Positions 30,223-39,179 of a DNA stretch of 43,963 bases are shown piece after piece; positions within the stretch are counted from its first letter, which is position 1; each line of letters begins with the position of its first letter. Below the pieces are notes generated by a model. The model did no database searches and had not been told where the DNA came from. It was given only the letters and a program-made list of their open reading frames with translations. The stretch is from a virus. Location of the stretch: the IMG/VR virus record IMGVR_UViG_3300030107_006174, positions 1 through 43,963 of that record, one strand, 5' to 3'. The position numbers were made by a program, and so were the translations under genes.

Positions 30223-30684
30223 TTACTGGTCAGCAAAAACAATTGCAGTATTAGTAGCTGATGCAATATTTCCATTAACGTACCATTTTAATCCATCACA
30301 TACAAACTTTACCCAAGTTCCACATTCTGGAGTTAAAATACTCATTTTTGAATTACTGCTACCATTAGCATCTATTACAGCACTAAGCTCACCATCAGTA
30401 TCATTATGATGAGCTCCACCAACAAAGTAGTTAGTATCTGAACCTGTAGTAAATATCCAATCTTGAGCATCAGCAGCAGTGCCACCATACCAAAATTCAA
30501 ATACAAGTCCAACTGCCTCAGTTGGGAAGGTCAATGTACAATCAGCAGTCAAATCAGGACAAACATGAATTTTACCTGAATCTGCTGCTAGCATTGTATA
30601 TGTTGCTGCATCTGGAACTTTTACAATCCCTAGATTCTCTCCACCATAACTATTACTATTTTTATTTAAGACATCACTTCTCAT
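30223..30684 (-). CDS. capsid-associated (decoration-like) protein
   Basis: A 153-residue beta-rich protein (ATYTMLAADSGKIHVCPDLT, VGLVFEFWYGGTAADAQDWI, TWVKFVCDGLKWYVNGNI). It lies directly downstream of the major capsid gene with one base between them. The DSGK.H..PDLTADCTLT.P pattern appears in phage beta-sandwich structural proteins. Capsid decoration is the natural reading of its place. Confidence 0.5.
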   Translation of the reverse strand: MRSDVLNKNSNSYGGENLGIVKVPDAATYTMLAADSGKIHVCPDLTADCTLTFPTEAVGLVFEFWYGGTAADAQDWIFTTGSDTNYFVGGAHHNDTDGELSAVIDANGSSNSKMSILTPECGTWVKFVCDGLKWYVNGNIASATNTAIVFADQ

Positions 30685-30685
30685 T

Positions 30686-32035
30686 TTAGATTGCCTCCAA
30701 GTTTATGACTGCATGAGTTTCAGGAAGAGATACTTCAAGACCAGCTTCGGTCAATATCATATCTTTTCTTAAATCCTCATCAGCCTGTTGAACATTAGTC
30801 GTAATTGAAGTATCACGATTAACACCATTACCAACAAGAGGTCTATATGAAACATGGTCAAGGTCAACAAAACACATAAGTCCTGAAGAATTGTTTCTAA
30901 ATAATGGCTCTTTTACAATTGTACAATCACCATGAGCAGTCTCAATTTTCATTACTTTATGTCCGAATGCACCTTTAGATGCTTCAAAATTATATTGTCC
31001 CTTTGAAGATGTCAAACTTCCTTCTGCAAATCCACTTATTTTATTAAAGTGAGAAATTACAGGAAGAGAAGCTAAACAAAGCTTACTTGAGCTTCCACCT
31101 CTAGCTGGGTCATACATAACTTCAAATGCACCAAGTAAATTATCATATGTCATTTCAGTTGTTGCCCATCCACCTAAGTATGGAGCACCTTCAACATAAG
31201 AACCAATACTTCCACCACCTGTGTTTGTGCCATTTTGCAAAATATGACCTACAATACCTTCAGTATATTGAACACCACCTTGAGAACCACGCATACCAAA
31301 TAACATTGCACGTTCAATATCAACTTTATGCTCACGTAACTTTAGATTCCAAAGACGTTGCCATTCATCAGCATATCCACGATATACAGTTGCACGAGCA
31401 GTATTTGACATCTCACAAGCTGTTTTAAAGATTTGAGTATACCCATAGTCATGGTCAAGTTCTTGAGACCATACATCAGGTGCACCTGAACCTTGCTCAA
31501 ATGCTGTACCTATTACTACACAATCAGCATTATCATCAAGTGTAGTTGTAGCAGCACCAGCAGTAGCAGCAATAGTTGTTACTTGGATTGAAGTGTCAGC
31601 TGAATTTTGCGTTACAGATTCAATTTTACCTGTTGCTCTTGTTACAGATTCTGTATCAGTGCCACCAGATAAATTTACATTCTGAGCAAACTCAACAACC
31701 ATGCCTGGTATAAGCCAATCAACAGTAGCTCCACCAACATCTACAAGCACAGTAGTGCTTCCACCTGGAGCTGCTAATGTTTGACCTCCATCAATTTTAA
31801 AGCTTCGGTCAGTAATCGCAATTTTAGTCCTATCTTCCAAAAATCGGAATTGCGAATCCGATGTTGGAACTTTCCCTACTTTAGACAAATATACAAAAAA
31901 CGGAGATTCATCTGGAGCTAAATCAGCGACTCTATCGCTAAAGTCATATAATCTTCTTGACCCTTGTGTTAACGATAAAGCTGTCTGTGACCCAGGAGTT
32001 CCGAACTTAACTTGTCCACTATTATAATTAGCCAT
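30686..32035 (-). CDS. major capsid protein
   Basis: A 449-residue protein preceded by a scaffold and portal and followed by a decoration-like gene, the standard order. N-terminal landmarks are YDFSDRVADLAPDESPFFVY (about 29-48), then a beta-rich insert with Thr/Val-rich strands, FKTACEMSNTARATVYRGYA (about 198-217), and a helical region RAMLFGMRGSQ. These suit an HK97-type coat of the kind found in phages with P22-like portals. The fold is inferred; its place as main coat protein is well supported. GGAG precedes the start. Confidence 0.8.
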   Translation of the reverse strand: MANYNSGQVKFGTPGSQTALSLTQGSRRLYDFSDRVADLAPDESPFFVYLSKVGKVPTSDSQFRFLEDRTKIAITDRSFKIDGGQTLAAPGGSTTVLVDVGGATVDWLIPGMVVEFAQNVNLSGGTDTESVTRATGKIESVTQNSADTSIQVTTIAATAGAATTTLDDNADCVVIGTAFEQGSGAPDVWSQELDHDYGYTQIFKTACEMSNTARATVYRGYADEWQRLWNLKLREHKVDIERAMLFGMRGSQGGVQYTEGIVGHILQNGTNTGGGSIGSYVEGAPYLGGWATTEMTYDNLLGAFEVMYDPARGGSSSKLCLASLPVISHFNKISGFAEGSLTSSKGQYNFEASKGAFGHKVMKIETAHGDCTIVKEPLFRNNSSGLMCFVDLDHVSYRPLVGNGVNRDTSITTNVQQADEDLRKDMILTEAGLEVSLPETHAVINLEAI

Positions 32036-32052
32036 TATAGCTTCTCCTTAGT

Positions 32053-32790
32053 TTATTTTAATACGTTAGTGCGTCCTCCAGCCTTAACAATTCCATCCCA
32101 CATAGCATCAGCATCAGATTTTGGCATTTGAGGTTTTTCACCTTGCAATATACCACCTGCTTGTTGAGGTTGACTTTGTACATTACGTACTTGGTCTAAG
32201 GGACTTTCTTGCTCTTCTCGGACTGGAGCACCATTTACAGCCTGCCACATTTTAATTACATTGTCCAAGCCATACTCAGAGGGATGCTTGTCAGCAAATT
32301 GAAAGAATGATTGAACTTGCTCATCATTTAAACCTTTAGCTTTAAGTTGAGAGTTCAAATTCGCTCTTCCAGTTTCTTTACGAATACCTTGAGTAGCTTG
32401 ATTAACTGCACTATTAATGCTTTGCTGCATTTCTTGCATCCTAAATTTATAAGATGCAGATGTCGGGTCATTATAGGCTTCCCATGGGTCGAACTCATCA
32501 GGTTTAATCATTGCAGGTTCTTGTGCTTTTGGTTGACCACTATCTGCTTTTCCAGCTATTTGCTGTACTATGTCAGGACGTGATTCCAAAAATTCACCAA
32601 TTTCCTTATATTGACTTAACTTTTGATTTTCAGCATAGAGTTTATCCTTCTCTGATTGGTGGTACTTTGCTTGTGCCTCCCAGTCAGTAGAAGAAGTCTC
32701 TTCCTGTGTTTGACCTTCATCTTGCCCTACAAATTGCTCGGATTGACCAAGTTCATCTTGAATTTGATTTCCTCGTTCATTTGCGTCCAT
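32053..32790 (-). CDS. scaffold protein
   Basis: A 245-residue, Gln/Glu-rich, highly acidic protein with no cysteines. Helical stretches lead with EAQAKYHQSEKDKLYAENQK (about 38-57), and the short C-terminus is basic (MWDGIVKAGGRTNVLK), as used by phage scaffolds to bind the coat. It sits between the portal and major capsid genes. No protease motif was seen. Confidence 0.75.
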   Translation of the reverse strand: MDANERGNQIQDELGQSEQFVGQDEGQTQEETSSTDWEAQAKYHQSEKDKLYAENQKLSQYKEIGEFLESRPDIVQQIAGKADSGQPKAQEPAMIKPDEFDPWEAYNDPTSASYKFRMQEMQQSINSAVNQATQGIRKETGRANLNSQLKAKGLNDEQVQSFFQFADKHPSEYGLDNVIKMWQAVNGAPVREEQESPLDQVRNVQSQPQQAGGILQGEKPQMPKSDADAMWDGIVKAGGRTNVLK

Positions 32791-32791
32791 T

Positions 32792-34840
32792 TTATTTTTC
32801 TCCTTGTTTGCTATCTCTCTTAGCTTTTTGAGTTTGACTACGTTTCTCTTGCTCTGTGGCTAAACGTAATTTCTCAGCTTCGAGTTTAACAGCGTTTGAT
32901 AATCTTCCGACTTGAAGTTTTTGGTCTGCTTTTGAAGTAGACTCTGTTTCTTTAAGTCGACCTTTAAATTTCTCAACTTCAGTTGCTTTTCTTGATTGTA
33001 TTGATTCACGATGTGCAGTTTGCAAGTCACCAGATAGCTTTTTAATTTGCTCTTCTGATGCTTGAAGTTGTTGTTGAAGTTTTTGTATCGTATCCATTCT
33101 TCCGATAACACCTTCCTTATCAAATATTTCAGTTTTCTTTAATGCCTCCTGCCTGTCAATAAGACCTGCTTGGTATGCTTCCATATATACATTCCATTCC
33201 CCCCATTTATTTGAAGGCATTGTAGAATTACCAATAATACGAATATCAAATTGACCAACAGATATATCATTATATATCTCTTGAAGTTCCTTTGTTTTGT
33301 CGTCATATAATCGCTTATTGATAGTAAATTCTGTCAAATCATTATTTGGTTGGACTATTCTAAATATTTTCTTAAAGCTATAATGAGACTTAGATAGATT
33401 ATATATAACTCTACCAAGCCTTTTTAAAGAGCCTTCAATATCTCTAAGCTTTGACTTTGAACGTCTTTGTCCAAAATCTTCCAACATCATTGTGGCAGAG
33501 GAAGTACGAGGTGCAACCTCAGTATTCCCCTGCATCATTTCAAAAATACCCATATTTAAATCAATATATTTCTCTACCATTTGAGGTAATTGTAATATTG
33601 AACTTGCAAGTGGCTGTGGAGAAGGGAAGTGAGGTTCACCAAAAGAAGGGTCATATTCAATTGTTGCATTCGGATTTGCCCAATCTCTTTCTAATTCTTC
33701 TATATCATCAACCGAGCCTTCAGGAATAAGTAATTTTAACCCAGCTGAAGCTTGAGCATGTGAGGTAATAAGCGAGACCAACTTGTTCAAGAATCTCTGT
33801 GAGTCTTTATTCTTACGAATATCACTCATAGGATACGGAGTATTTGTCCATATATTTGGTACTGGAACGATAGGGTATACATCAGTATCCAGTACTCTCT
33901 CGTATAAAACTAATTGTCCAACAATGCAAGTTAATTTAATTCTTGTTTGCATAACTTGAACAATGTCAATCATACCCTTTTCGACTGCAAGTTGCATTCT
34001 TTCATCTTGAAGCATAACTTGTAAGCCATTTTCATCTAAAATCTTTTCATCTCCACTTTGCATATCCATAACACGATAATATGGAACTTTTACTTTGGAG
34101 AATGATTCAATAAGTCTATATTTCTCAGAACCTTCTCCTGTATCATAGTCTTTTACAACATCAGGAGTAAATCTAGGTTTTTCATAACTTTGAGTGGAAG
34201 AAGGAAAATCTTCTTCAAAATAATCATTATTCTCTAATTCGTCTATTAATGTCTTACCATTCTCTTGCTCTTCACCTAATTGAGGATATAAATCCATTAA
34301 TTGCATTTTTGTGAGAGTGGTTGATAGCATCATACCTGCTGCATCATCAAACCAACGACTTCTACTATTTGGGTCTACCACTACTCTAAATGGGTCAACA
34401 TATGTAAATTTTACTTCACCTCTACCATAATCAGCTTCAGGGTCTATATATGAATAAAAATATCCTAAACCTGTAACAGAATAATCATGGATAGTTTGCT
34501 TGAATGTTTCATTTCCATCTGAAATGTCCCATACATATTCAAGTATTCCTTTCCATACATTAGCCATCTTATTATCGGAATCTTCTCTGCCTACAGCAGC
34601 GAATTTAGGTGGTTTTGATGTTATAATTGCTTTAAACTGCTCAACAGCTGAGTGAAGCCTATCCATAGGCAATGCAGATTGGTTTCGCTGTTCAAGCTCA
34701 GAAACTTCACTATCATTCCAATGGTTTCCCAAATAGAAGTCTATATCTTCACGAGCCTGTGTATCCCAGTCTTTACGAGCATCACTCCAGCGTCTCCAGA
34801 GTTCTCTGATTGATTTTACTCTAATATCTTCTTGAATCAT
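32792..34840 (-). CDS. portal protein, P22-like
   Basis: A 682-residue protein. The N-terminal half carries the portal landmarks RRWSDARKDWDTQAREDIDF, YLGNHWNDSEVSELEQRN and YVDPFRVVVDPNSR. The middle matches the stem and clip region (SSATMMLEDFGQRRSKSKLR). The last 110 residues are a long coiled coil (LQQQLQASEEQIKKLSGDLQ and onward), similar to the barrel of P22-type portals. Twelve copies should form the DNA entry ring. It directly follows the large terminase gene. Confidence 0.88.
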   Translation of the reverse strand: MIQEDIRVKSIRELWRRWSDARKDWDTQAREDIDFYLGNHWNDSEVSELEQRNQSALPMDRLHSAVEQFKAIITSKPPKFAAVGREDSDNKMANVWKGILEYVWDISDGNETFKQTIHDYSVTGLGYFYSYIDPEADYGRGEVKFTYVDPFRVVVDPNSRSRWFDDAAGMMLSTTLTKMQLMDLYPQLGEEQENGKTLIDELENNDYFEEDFPSSTQSYEKPRFTPDVVKDYDTGEGSEKYRLIESFSKVKVPYYRVMDMQSGDEKILDENGLQVMLQDERMQLAVEKGMIDIVQVMQTRIKLTCIVGQLVLYERVLDTDVYPIVPVPNIWTNTPYPMSDIRKNKDSQRFLNKLVSLITSHAQASAGLKLLIPEGSVDDIEELERDWANPNATIEYDPSFGEPHFPSPQPLASSILQLPQMVEKYIDLNMGIFEMMQGNTEVAPRTSSATMMLEDFGQRRSKSKLRDIEGSLKRLGRVIYNLSKSHYSFKKIFRIVQPNNDLTEFTINKRLYDDKTKELQEIYNDISVGQFDIRIIGNSTMPSNKWGEWNVYMEAYQAGLIDRQEALKKTEIFDKEGVIGRMDTIQKLQQQLQASEEQIKKLSGDLQTAHRESIQSRKATEVEKFKGRLKETESTSKADQKLQVGRLSNAVKLEAEKLRLATEQEKRSQTQKAKRDSKQGEK

Positions 34841-34878
34841 AGTGGTAAATATAATATAAATAACTTATATAATGCAAA

Positions 34879-36447
34879 TCAGCTCCTTGCACCTGTAAGC
34901 CAGTTATAAACCTTTCTTTTTTTACTGTAAGTTCCATCCTGCCCTTTTTCAAGCTTTTTCTTGCCAATTTTCTTATTTCCCTTGGCAAATTGAGTCGATA
35001 ACCAAAAGGCATCAATACAATCATCATGAGAACCTTTAGGGAAATCAATAAGCTCTCCAATAAACTCATGCATATCTTTTCTTAAATGAACTGCTCCTTG
35101 TCTAAATTTTGGTTGCAATCCTTCAAATAGCCTATCTTTCTTCTTTTGGTTGCCATATCCCTTGATACCCATCTCAATTCCTGGGATAAATATTCCTTCT
35201 TTCTTACTTCTCTTTTGAACATAATCTCTTAACATCTCTTGATAGGCAATTGTTTCAATGTTTACTCTTTTGACTGGTGTGTATCTTTCGACATATTTGA
35301 AAATTTCGTCTGCACAATCCATTGGAAGAACTCTTTTCCTCCAATAATCAATAACATAATAGTCAAAATCGACAGTAACAGCAGTAACCATAATAACGCT
35401 GTAGTCATTACGAGACCCAAGAGTAGAAGCTGGGTCAACTCCGATATACAAGTTGACATATTTTTTTTCTCCGTCATCCAATTGTAGATACCAGCTACTT
35501 GCTCCGTCATCATATCTAACATGCCCTTTATACAATCCATCCGTTATATCCTCCTCACTAAAAATTTGGTCTTCAGGAGACTTAGCTTGATTCATATATT
35601 CTTGATAAAACTTGCTTGGAGTGCCAGAATCAATATAGAATTGCTTTCTTTCTTCCAATTTCTTTACTGGCCAACGTGAGGGCCAGAGAGGTGTACCATC
35701 ATCAAGAAGTGCTTTATATGTAACTATATTCCAAGAAAACTCTTCTCCATTTTTCATTGCAGCGTTATGGTCTCTAACTAAGTTGTTTAAGAACGAATCA
35801 TAATGAACGATAGTTCCATTACACCATAAGAATCCATTCTTATCAAAGTCAATCGCTGGATAAACAGCAGCAGTTACCCAATTCTTAATTTGTTGCCTTG
35901 ATTCAGGAGTTTTTGTATTTAACTCTGATTCAAAGTCATCTAATACCATTCCAGTATATCTTGTTGAATTTTGCTTTTTACCACGAAGACGTTGAGATGT
36001 ACCCTTACCAATCATACGACATCCGTTTGATAGGGTAAATTCATTCTTTGTCCATTTATCCCCTTGAAGGTCTCCGAAATAGTAGTGGATAGCAGGATTT
36101 GAATAAATATGATTCATAATCCAACTAATATTGTCAACTGCTTGGTCTTGAGCCTCACCAATCCACGCTATAAACTCAGGCTTGTCTTTTTCTGCAAATA
36201 AGAATCTATGGAGGATTGCAGTTGATGCTAATGTAGATTTAGCATGGTCACGAGGAAGAACAAGACCTAATTGTTGAATTTTTCTATCTAATAGTAAACT
36301 CCCAACCTCACGATGGAAATTAGGAGTTGCTGTTGCCATAAAGTCTTGAGGGGAAAATAGTTTCCCAAATGTTATAAGGTCATGATAAGCATTATGCAAA
36401 ACCTTTTCATTCTCAGAAACATTACCATTTAAATTTAAGTTAGCCAT
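34879..36447 (-). CDS. large terminase subunit
   Basis: A 522-residue packaging ATPase-nuclease. The Walker A-like motif is LPRDHAKST (64-72); Walker B is MVLDDFE (about 166-172, D169-D170). The nuclease has its first acid in YIGVDPAST (about 335) and the last in GSHDDCIDAFWL (about 475-490). It ends with a basic tail (KKRKVYNWLTGARS). It drives DNA into the prohead with the small subunit encoded further upstream. Confidence 0.92.
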   Translation of the reverse strand: MANLNLNGNVSENEKVLHNAYHDLITFGKLFSPQDFMATATPNFHREVGSLLLDRKIQQLGLVLPRDHAKSTLASTAILHRFLFAEKDKPEFIAWIGEAQDQAVDNISWIMNHIYSNPAIHYYFGDLQGDKWTKNEFTLSNGCRMIGKGTSQRLRGKKQNSTRYTGMVLDDFESELNTKTPESRQQIKNWVTAAVYPAIDFDKNGFLWCNGTIVHYDSFLNNLVRDHNAAMKNGEEFSWNIVTYKALLDDGTPLWPSRWPVKKLEERKQFYIDSGTPSKFYQEYMNQAKSPEDQIFSEEDITDGLYKGHVRYDDGASSWYLQLDDGEKKYVNLYIGVDPASTLGSRNDYSVIMVTAVTVDFDYYVIDYWRKRVLPMDCADEIFKYVERYTPVKRVNIETIAYQEMLRDYVQKRSKKEGIFIPGIEMGIKGYGNQKKKDRLFEGLQPKFRQGAVHLRKDMHEFIGELIDFPKGSHDDCIDAFWLSTQFAKGNKKIGKKKLEKGQDGTYSKKRKVYNWLTGARS

Positions 36448-36458
36448 TAATACTTAAA

Positions 36459-36926
36459 TTACTTGGACATTCGCTTTTTATATAGGTTATAAAAGTCTTC
36501 TCCTAAATAATTTTTAAGTGCTTTTGGAGCAATAGCATTTTTAGGAGATTGGCTCATAAAATAATCTTTAAGTGCTTGTGCAGGAATAGTATCTTGAGGA
36601 GACTCCATCATAGACTTTAATGCCAAATGCATTACTTGCTCTCTTGTTCCAGGAGCTATAGCATATGAACTTCCCAATCTCTCTTTTGCCACATGATATC
36701 TAGGCTCTCCACTTTCTGTTTGACTTTTACCTAAAAAATAACCCTTATAGTAATCTTTATCTGGTACCATTAAATAGTCAGTAAGTCCAACTTTAGGAAT
36801 CTTTATTGTCTCCGTCATTACTTCATTCTTAATATTTTGTGGATTACGCTTATTTTGCTCAATCAAAGAATCAAGTTGAGAGTGTGCGTTATTTCCCATT
36901 ATCATATCTATAAGTTTTTTTACCAT
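36459..36926 (-). CDS. hypothetical late protein upstream of the large terminase
   Basis: A 155-residue protein. The frame can be extended to a TTG at 36941, but GAGGAG lies 8 nt before the ATG at 36926, so I use the latter (MVKKLIDMIMGNN). It contains two similar short units near the end: PQDTIPAQALKDYFMSQ and PKNAIAPKALKNYLGED. The N-terminal helix is hydrophobic. No family is recognised. Confidence 0.6.
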   Translation of the reverse strand: MVKKLIDMIMGNNAHSQLDSLIEQNKRNPQNIKNEVMTETIKIPKVGLTDYLMVPDKDYYKGYFLGKSQTESGEPRYHVAKERLGSSYAIAPGTREQVMHLALKSMMESPQDTIPAQALKDYFMSQSPKNAIAPKALKNYLGEDFYNLYKKRMSK

Positions 36927-36927
36927 T

Positions 36928-37065
36928 TCAATTCTCCTCAATTATATGTTCATGTTGAATATCACAATAACTCGGACATGGAGTAATTTGTGATTCATTA
37001 TATTTTTCAAATAAAATTAGTAGGATGAATATTAATATTGCTAATATTCCATCCTGATTAATCAC
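36928..37065 (-). CDS. 45-residue membrane protein beside the endolysin
   Basis: Starts at a GTG that overlaps the endolysin stop (GTGA) and ends one base before the next ATG, so it is locked into the operon. Residues 7-19 (ILAILIFILLILF) form a membrane helix, followed by a soluble tail with C30 and C34 (CPSYC). It could be a holin or spanin-type lysis partner of the adjacent lysozyme-like protein. This is inferred from topology and position. Confidence 0.55.
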   Translation of the reverse strand: MINQDGILAILIFILLILFEKYNESQITPCPSYCDIQHEHIIEEN

Positions 37066-37538
37066 CCTTTATAGTGTTCCATGCTATGTATGAATGATTC
37101 GATGTGTCCTTCTCTATGAGAAGCATCTCCAGCCCAATGATAATCAGCCCACCAATCAGGTAGGTTCTCAGCCGATAAACCTTTCAAACTAGCCTTTGGA
37201 TGATATCTAACATTGCCAAGAAACATCATTTTTTGTGCATCTTCAGTTAATTCAGAGGCATCTACTCCATTATCTCCAATATTAGCCCATGAAGGGATAT
37301 CAACTTCACTAGCATTGAACCATCTAACAAGTCTTCTCATGGCAGTTTCACCACCTTGGCTTTTACCAACCTCAAATTGGAATAAACCTCTACCTGGTCC
37401 ACCACCGATTTGTTTGCAATCCACAACACTTCTTGATTCGTGCCATGCAATACGATTCATTACATCTTCAACATTATCTTCAGATTGTTTGTATCGGTTT
37501 GATATGTTTTGCAAGACATAATTATATAAATTACCCAT
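37062..37538 (-). CDS. lysozyme-like endolysin candidate
   Basis: A 158-residue protein with MNRIAWHESRS (E34 as the catalytic-type acid), followed by QIGGGPGRGLFQFEVG (43-58), matching the E...G-x-G-x-F-Q layout of lysozyme/SLT domains. Later it has WANIGDNG and YHPKASLKGL. No signal peptide or cell-wall-binding domain is present, so export would need a holin; a small membrane protein is encoded just downstream. Its place in the terminase region is unusual but not rare. A virion-associated transglycosylase is the alternative. Confidence 0.65.
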   Translation of the reverse strand: MGNLYNYVLQNISNRYKQSEDNVEDVMNRIAWHESRSVVDCKQIGGGPGRGLFQFEVGKSQGGETAMRRLVRWFNASEVDIPSWANIGDNGVDASELTEDAQKMMFLGNVRYHPKASLKGLSAENLPDWWADYHWAGDASHREGHIESFIHSMEHYKG

Positions 37539-37540
37539 GA

Positions 37541-37789
37541 TTAAGATTCTCCCATTTCGTCCATTCCATGGATACCCACAAGAACAGAGTTTTCATCAAA
37601 CATTCCTTTGCAATGTGGACACATCCATCCATAAGGTTCATCATTTTCGTCAACAAGTCCAATTCTTTTGCTAAATTCTTCATTTAGATACAAAGATTCC
37701 TTGCACATTGGGCATAAATCTTCTTCTTCTTCTTCTTCACTCTTCTTTGTCTTCTGATGATGCATGTATGAGTGGTGTGGCTTTGCCAT
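37541..37789 (-). CDS. zinc-ribbon protein between small terminase and endolysin
   Basis: An 82-residue protein with a His/Lys-rich start (AKPHHSYMHHQKTKK), a run of six glutamates, then C-x2-C (LCPMCKE) and C-x2-C (MCPHCKGMF), a complete four-cysteine zinc ribbon. Its start overlaps the small terminase gene by 53 nt. The function is unknown; a nucleic-acid-binding packaging accessory is possible. Confidence 0.6.
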   Translation of the reverse strand: MAKPHHSYMHHQKTKKSEEEEEEDLCPMCKESLYLNEEFSKRIGLVDENDEPYGWMCPHCKGMFDENSVLVGIHGMDEMGES

Positions 37790-38477
37790 TCTTTACTTCC
37801 TCCAGTTGTTCAGGTGTAAACCCAGCGAATACAGTTAATTGTTCTGACTTTTTCTCATTCAGGTCGAATAGACCTGCGATTTTAGTTAAAGACTCAAGTG
37901 AACGAAGCTTATCTGAGTCACGCTCAGCAACATCAGCAATAGTCTTATACCTACCAATTATCCATTCAGCTGTTACACCTTCCTCTTCAAGACATTTATG
38001 GATTTCTTCTTTAATCATCTTTTGTATACTCTCCGTTCTTAAAAGTTTTCCTATGCTTTTTTGTATTCCAAGCTCAGATTTGGCTCTTGGGAATGCTTTC
38101 TTATAAGCTACAGTTGCCTCAACACCTTGAGCAATATATTGTGCAAATAGGAATTGCCTATTCGTCACGTGTTTTGTTAAGTTAGGGGTCTTTCCAGAGA
38201 ATGAATAGATATTTTCGGCTATTCCGTTTTCACCTATCATTGCCCTATTACGATTCTTAATGTCAAATGTTCCACACACTGTTCGAACACAGTCTTTATT
38301 GCCAATTTTTATTATACGGAGGATTTGACACACATAATCATCATCGGTCTTTACCCATTCCCCTTCAACTCCATCTCTCCAATAATGTCTGAGGGGTTTA
38401 TCGCTATGGAAAGCCCTAAATTCTTCAGGATTATCATATAAATAGTGTTCTTTTCCTTTTATTGTCATGAAATCCAT
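37737..38477 (-). CDS. small terminase subunit
   Basis: A 246-residue protein, first of the leftward late operon. Residues 105-150 (TNRQFLFAQYIAQGVEATVA, then YKKAFPRAKSELGIQKSIGK) form the helix-turn-helix typical of small terminases, followed by LLRTESIQKMIKEE and a helical oligomerisation region. The C-terminal part (LTVFAGFTPEQLEEVKNG) resembles other phage small terminases. The N-terminal 100 residues are an extra unrecognised domain. A second ATG lies at 38468 and the ribosome-binding site is weak, so the start is uncertain. Confidence 0.7.
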   Translation of the reverse strand: MDFMTIKGKEHYLYDNPEEFRAFHSDKPLRHYWRDGVEGEWVKTDDDYVCQILRIIKIGNKDCVRTVCGTFDIKNRNRAMIGENGIAENIYSFSGKTPNLTKHVTNRQFLFAQYIAQGVEATVAYKKAFPRAKSELGIQKSIGKLLRTESIQKMIKEEIHKCLEEEGVTAEWIIGRYKTIADVAERDSDKLRSLESLTKIAGLFDLNEKKSEQLTVFAGFTPEQLEEVKNGKATPLIHASSEDKEE

Positions 38478-38832
38478 AGGTAAATATAGTTAGAAATGTA
38501 TGCAAATTGCAAATTTAGATTAAATCCCCCCTATATATATATATTATCAGTATATATATATCAGTATATATTTATAAATGTTAAATATATATATAAAAAG
38601 AAAAATAAATATAATACAAAAAGAAAAAGTAAAAAAATTTCTAAAAAAAATTTTAGGAAAATGGATATTAAAATTAGAGAAATTTGAAAAATAATATTAG
38701 AATGCGTGTGAGGGTTTTATATGTGTGTGGGTGGGGGTGCAAGTGCCCCTATACTACCTCAATTATGTTGAATTTTTGAATACAATTATAATTTTAATTG
38801 AATTTTATATGATATTAATAATAAAAGAAAAA
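38478..38832. other. non-coding control region: AT microsatellite and G-rich stretch
   Basis: No convincing gene. 38531-38600 is a TATATA microsatellite broken by CAG units, followed by A-rich purine blocks (38594-38670) similar to the insert in the nuclease gene at 3120-3212. 38701-38740 is G/T-rich, ending in a short hairpin GGGG (38734-38737)/CCCC (38746-38749). The only frame (38496-38687) is low-complexity and is not reported as a gene. The stretch must contain the promoter for the leftward late operon. Its composition and its place between diverging arms make it the best candidate for a replication origin. Confidence 0.5.
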
Positions 38833-38850
38833 CCTCGCTAACTTGCGAGG
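38833..38850 (-). terminator. intrinsic terminator of the leftward mini-operon
   Basis: CCTCGC (38833-38838) pairs with GCGAGG (38845-38850) around a 6-nt loop. Read leftward the stem is followed by TTTTTCTTTT, so it terminates the two small leftward genes at 38888-39179. The other side (CTTTCT) is a weaker T-run for rightward reading. Confidence 0.8.
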
Positions 38851-38887
38851 CTTTCTATTAATACATACATAATAACTATTATATATA

Positions 38888-39055
38888 TTATATACTCTTA
38901 ATACTCTCTAACTCATCAATAGACAACATATTAAAACAATCATTAGTAATTTTATTACCTTCTAATTTTCTCTTTCTATTGCTTATTGTCTTGCAATAAT
39001 TATTACTATAAGTTTTACTAATATAATTATTTATTATTGTATTTTCATTTAACAT
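38888..39055 (-). CDS. 55-residue leftward protein
   Basis: The ATG lies one base after the stop of the 40-residue gene upstream, with GGAG about 12 nt before it. The product (MLNENTIINNYISKTYSNNY, with a KTISNRKRKLEGNK centre and an acidic helical end) is Asn/Ile/Lys-rich. No family is recognised. A terminator 38 nt beyond the stop supports a real transcription unit. The pair is oriented with the late operon but separated from it. Confidence 0.5.
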   Translation of the reverse strand: MLNENTIINNYISKTYSNNYCKTISNRKRKLEGNKITNDCFNMLSIDELESIKSI

Positions 39056-39056
39056 T

Positions 39057-39179
39057 TTATATTCTCCAATCTTCTATTTTATTAATAAAATCTTCTATTA
39101 AATCCATAATTTTATGTATCTTGTCCGAATCATTCTCTAATAATTCCATAATTTTTAACTCTAAATCTTCATAATCCAT
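39057..39179 (-). CDS. 40-residue acidic helical protein
   Basis: Preceded by AAGGA about 10 nt before the ATG. The whole product is one amphipathic acidic helix (MDYEDLELKIMELLENDSDK and a similar second half). Such tiny acidic proteins in control regions can act as antirepressors or DNA mimics; no evidence here goes beyond composition. It is the first gene of a two-gene leftward operon. Confidence 0.5.
   Translation of the reverse strand: MDYEDLELKIMELLENDSDKIHKIMDLIEDFINKIEDWRI

Noticed and set aside
38531-38600. CRISPR-like repeats in the TATATA/CAG stretch
   Set aside because: The repeats are simple microsatellite units without unique spacers of constant length; no cas operon is present (the Cas4-like gene belongs to the recombination set).
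38496-38687. Rightward 63-codon frame in the control region
   Set aside because: Its translation is Tyr/Ile then Lys runs dictated by the microsatellite, no ribosome-binding site precedes it, and it diverges from a region that must hold the late promoter.
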